Source: an uncultured Erysipelotrichaceae bacterium (GTDB lineage Bacteria; Bacillota_I; Bacilli_A; Erysipelotrichales; Coprobacillaceae). Taken from it: a stretch of 5,840 nt of DNA. Positions 4,389-5,840 of this stretch are shown here, piece by piece. Every line of letters begins with the position of its first letter. The first letter of the stretch is position 1. The translations under genes were made by a program, and so were the position numbers. The stretch spans positions 1 through 5,840 of the forward strand of contig ONFH01000124.1 in the NCBI GenBank assembly GCA_900317015.1, read 5' to 3'. Below the pieces are notes generated by a model. That model was not told where the DNA came from. It saw nothing but the letters and a program-made list of their open reading frames with translations, and made no database searches.

Positions 4389-5753
4389 ATGATTAATATT
4401 CTAGAAGTTTCAGAAACAAATAAAATGATCGAACAGGAGAACTTAGATGTGCGTACGATTACGATCGGGATCTCATTACTTGATTGTATCGATGCCAATG
4501 TCGATGTGACTTGTTCCAATATTTATAACAAGATCATGAAGATTGCCAAAAATCATGTTCCTACGGCAGAAAGAATTGAAAAGAAATATGGTATTCCAAT
4601 CGTCAATAAACGTATTTCTGTCACACCGATCGGCATCGTCGGTGCATCCTGCTGCAAGGAAACAGGAGACTTTGTCAAGATCGCCAAGACGCTTGATCAA
4701 TGTGCCCATGAATTAGGCGTCAACTTTATTGGCGGTTATTCTGCCATCGTTTCTAAAGGGATGACAACAGCGGATGAATTATTGATCCGTTCGATTCCAC
4801 AAGCCATGAAGGAAACTGAGTTAGTCTGCTCATCCGTTAATGTTGGTTCCACAAAGACAGGAATCAATATGGATGCCGTGAAGTTACTTGGCGAGATCGT
4901 CAAGGAAACAGCGGAATTAACAAAAGACGAAGGTTCCATCGGCTGTGCTAAATTAGTTGTCTTCTGTAATGCACCAGATGATAATCCATTTATGGCCGGC
5001 GCTTTCCATGGTGTTTCAGAAGCAGACGCCATTATCAATGTCGGTGTTTCTGGCCCTGGCGTTATGAATGAAGCCATCAAACAGGCCAAAGGCAAAGACT
5101 TTGGAGAATTATGCGAGATCATCAAAAAGACGGCCTTCAAGATCACGCGTGTTGGTCAGCTAGTTGCTCGTGAAGCCTCAAAGGCTTTAAATATTCCATT
5201 TGGCATCATTGACTTATCATTAGCACCAACACCAGCTGTTGGCGATTCCATTGCGGACTGCCTGGAAGGGATGGGCCTGGCAAGAACCGGTGCCCCTGGC
5301 ACGACAGCAGCTTTAGCCATCTTAAATGACCAGGTCAAGAAAGGCGGCGTTATGGCCTCAAGTTATGTCGGTGGTTTAAGTGGGGCGTTCATTCCAGTCT
5401 CTGAAGACCAGGGCATGATCGACTCTGTCGAAGCGGGCTGTTTAACACTTGAAAAGCTCGAAGCGATGACATGTGTCTGCTCCGTTGGTTTGGATATGAT
5501 TGCTATTCCGGGAAAGACAAAAGCGACAACGATCTCTGGCATCATCGCCGATGAAATGGCCATTGGGATGGTCAATGCAAAGACGACCGCTGTTCGTCTT
5601 ATTCCAGTCATTGGCAAGGATGTTGGTGACAATGTCGAATTCGGTGGTCTGTTAGGACATGCCCCAATCATGCCGGTCAATGAATTCTCATGTGATGAAT
5701 TTATTGAACGTGGTGGTCGTATTCCAGCCCCAATTCACAGCTTCAAAAACTAA
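4389..5753 (+). CDS. DUF711 / UPF0210 'PFL family' protein
   Basis: The 454 residues match the full length of UPF0210 proteins (about 445-455). Family hallmarks include VRTITIGISLLDC (21-33), FIGGYSAIVSKG (113-124), NVGSTKTGINMDA (151-163), SGPGVMNEAI (221-230), LSLAPTPAVGDSIA (276-289) and the C-terminal block GLDMIAIPGKT (367-377) to FGGLLGHAPIMP (418-429). Databases name it 'PFL family' for a fold related to pyruvate formate-lyase. I see no glycyl-radical RVxGY-like loop near the C-terminus, so radical chemistry is not supported. There are 14 cysteines, including an adjacent pair at 88-89 and a CVC at 362-364. No signal peptide or membrane segments are seen, so it should be cytoplasmic. 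AAAAGGAG (4374-4381) precedes the ATG by 7 nt and overlaps the ACT gene's stop. The pair is bicistronic and ends in a strong terminator. The family call is firm; the reaction, if any, is unknown. Confidence 0.93.
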   Translation: MINILEVSETNKMIEQENLDVRTITIGISLLDCIDANVDVTCSNIYNKIMKIAKNHVPTAERIEKKYGIPIVNKRISVTPIGIVGASCCKETGDFVKIAKTLDQCAHELGVNFIGGYSAIVSKGMTTADELLIRSIPQAMKETELVCSSVNVGSTKTGINMDAVKLLGEIVKETAELTKDEGSIGCAKLVVFCNAPDDNPFMAGAFHGVSEADAIINVGVSGPGVMNEAIKQAKGKDFGELCEIIKKTAFKITRVGQLVAREASKALNIPFGIIDLSLAPTPAVGDSIADCLEGMGLARTGAPGTTAALAILNDQVKKGGVMASSYVGGLSGAFIPVSEDQGMIDSVEAGCLTLEKLEAMTCVCSVGLDMIAIPGKTKATTISGIIADEMAIGMVNAKTTAVRLIPVIGKDVGDNVEFGGLLGHAPIMPVNEFSCDEFIERGGRIPAPIHSFKN

Positions 5754-5755
5754 TC

Positions 5756-5780
5756 AAAGCACCCACGGGTGCTTTTTCTT
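5756..5780 (+). terminator. Intrinsic terminator of the ACT/DUF711 operon
   Basis: An 8-bp stem, AAAGCACC (5756-5763) with GGTGCTTT (5768-5775), closes a CACG loop and is followed by TTCTT. It lies 2 bases after the stop codon. Confidence 0.9.
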
Positions 5781-5791
5781 ATGCAGTTTAT

Positions 5792-5820
5792 TTGAATGTC
5801 ATGCGTAAGTGCCTTATAAT
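5792..5820 (+). promoter_or_regulatory. Promoter for a gene beyond the right edge
   Basis: TTGAAT (5792-5797), a 17-bp spacer and a perfect TATAAT (5815-5820) make a strong sigma-A-type promoter pointing out of the window. The expected start is near 5827. No start codon is visible in the remaining 20 bases. Confidence 0.7.
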
Positions 5821-5840
5821 AGAACACGTAATTTAGCAAT

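Noticed and set aside
4736..5146. Open frame of 136 codons on the - strand inside the DUF711 gene
   Set aside because: It is a shadow of a strongly conserved gene on the other strand, without start signals or a recognisable domain.
1..5840. CRISPR array, tRNA, riboswitch, toxin-antitoxin or phage-defence system
   Set aside because: No spaced direct repeats, cloverleaf, conserved leader folds or partner-gene arrangements were seen. The lone XRE gene has no toxin-like neighbour.

Overview
The window reads as a chromosomal segment of a low-to-moderate GC Firmicute, most likely a gut member of the Erysipelotrichia (Catenibacterium/Kandleria/Sharpea-like). This placement is an inference. It rests on strong AAGGAG-type ribosome binding sites, TATAAT promoters, codon use and the relatives I recall for several proteins. 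Most of the window is ordinary core genome, and I see no convincing new multi-gene system.

Layout from left to right. (1) Bases 1-1452 are the C-terminal 483 residues of a large U32-peptidase/DUF3656 protein; its N-terminal catalytic domain lies outside the window. (2) A small XRE-type helix-turn-helix regulator (1568-1912, +) has its own extended -10 promoter. It converges on (3) a YfcE/MJ0936-type metallophosphoesterase (1940-2491, -), and both genes share one bidirectional terminator hairpin in the 27-bp gap. (4) A 1,023-bp insertion element (2542-3564) has imperfect 19-bp terminal inverted repeats (outer 11 bp perfect) and is flanked by an exact 5-bp direct repeat, AATGA. Its single gene (-) is an IS1634-like transposase with an open frame but a missing central catalytic region, so it is a non-autonomous deletion derivative. 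It sits at the -35 position of the metallophosphoesterase promoter. (5) A lone PTS lactose/cellobiose-type EIIB protein (3696-4010, +) is bounded by its own promoter and terminator, with no EIIA or EIIC partner in view. (6) A bicistronic unit (4103-5753, +) encodes a small ACT-domain protein (UPF0237) and a 454-aa DUF711/UPF0210 'PFL family' protein. It starts from a promoter whose -35 lies in the T-tract of the preceding terminator and ends in a strong terminator. (7) The last 60 bases hold a good promoter for a gene beyond the right edge.

The genes form separate short transcription units and do not form a pathway. The ACT/DUF711 pair is the only clear functional partnership, and its biochemical role is unknown to me. 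The most informative structural observation is the internally deleted insertion sequence with intact ends and target-site duplication. The most interesting functional leads are the ACT/DUF711 pair and the cysteine cluster at the C-terminus of the U32 protein.
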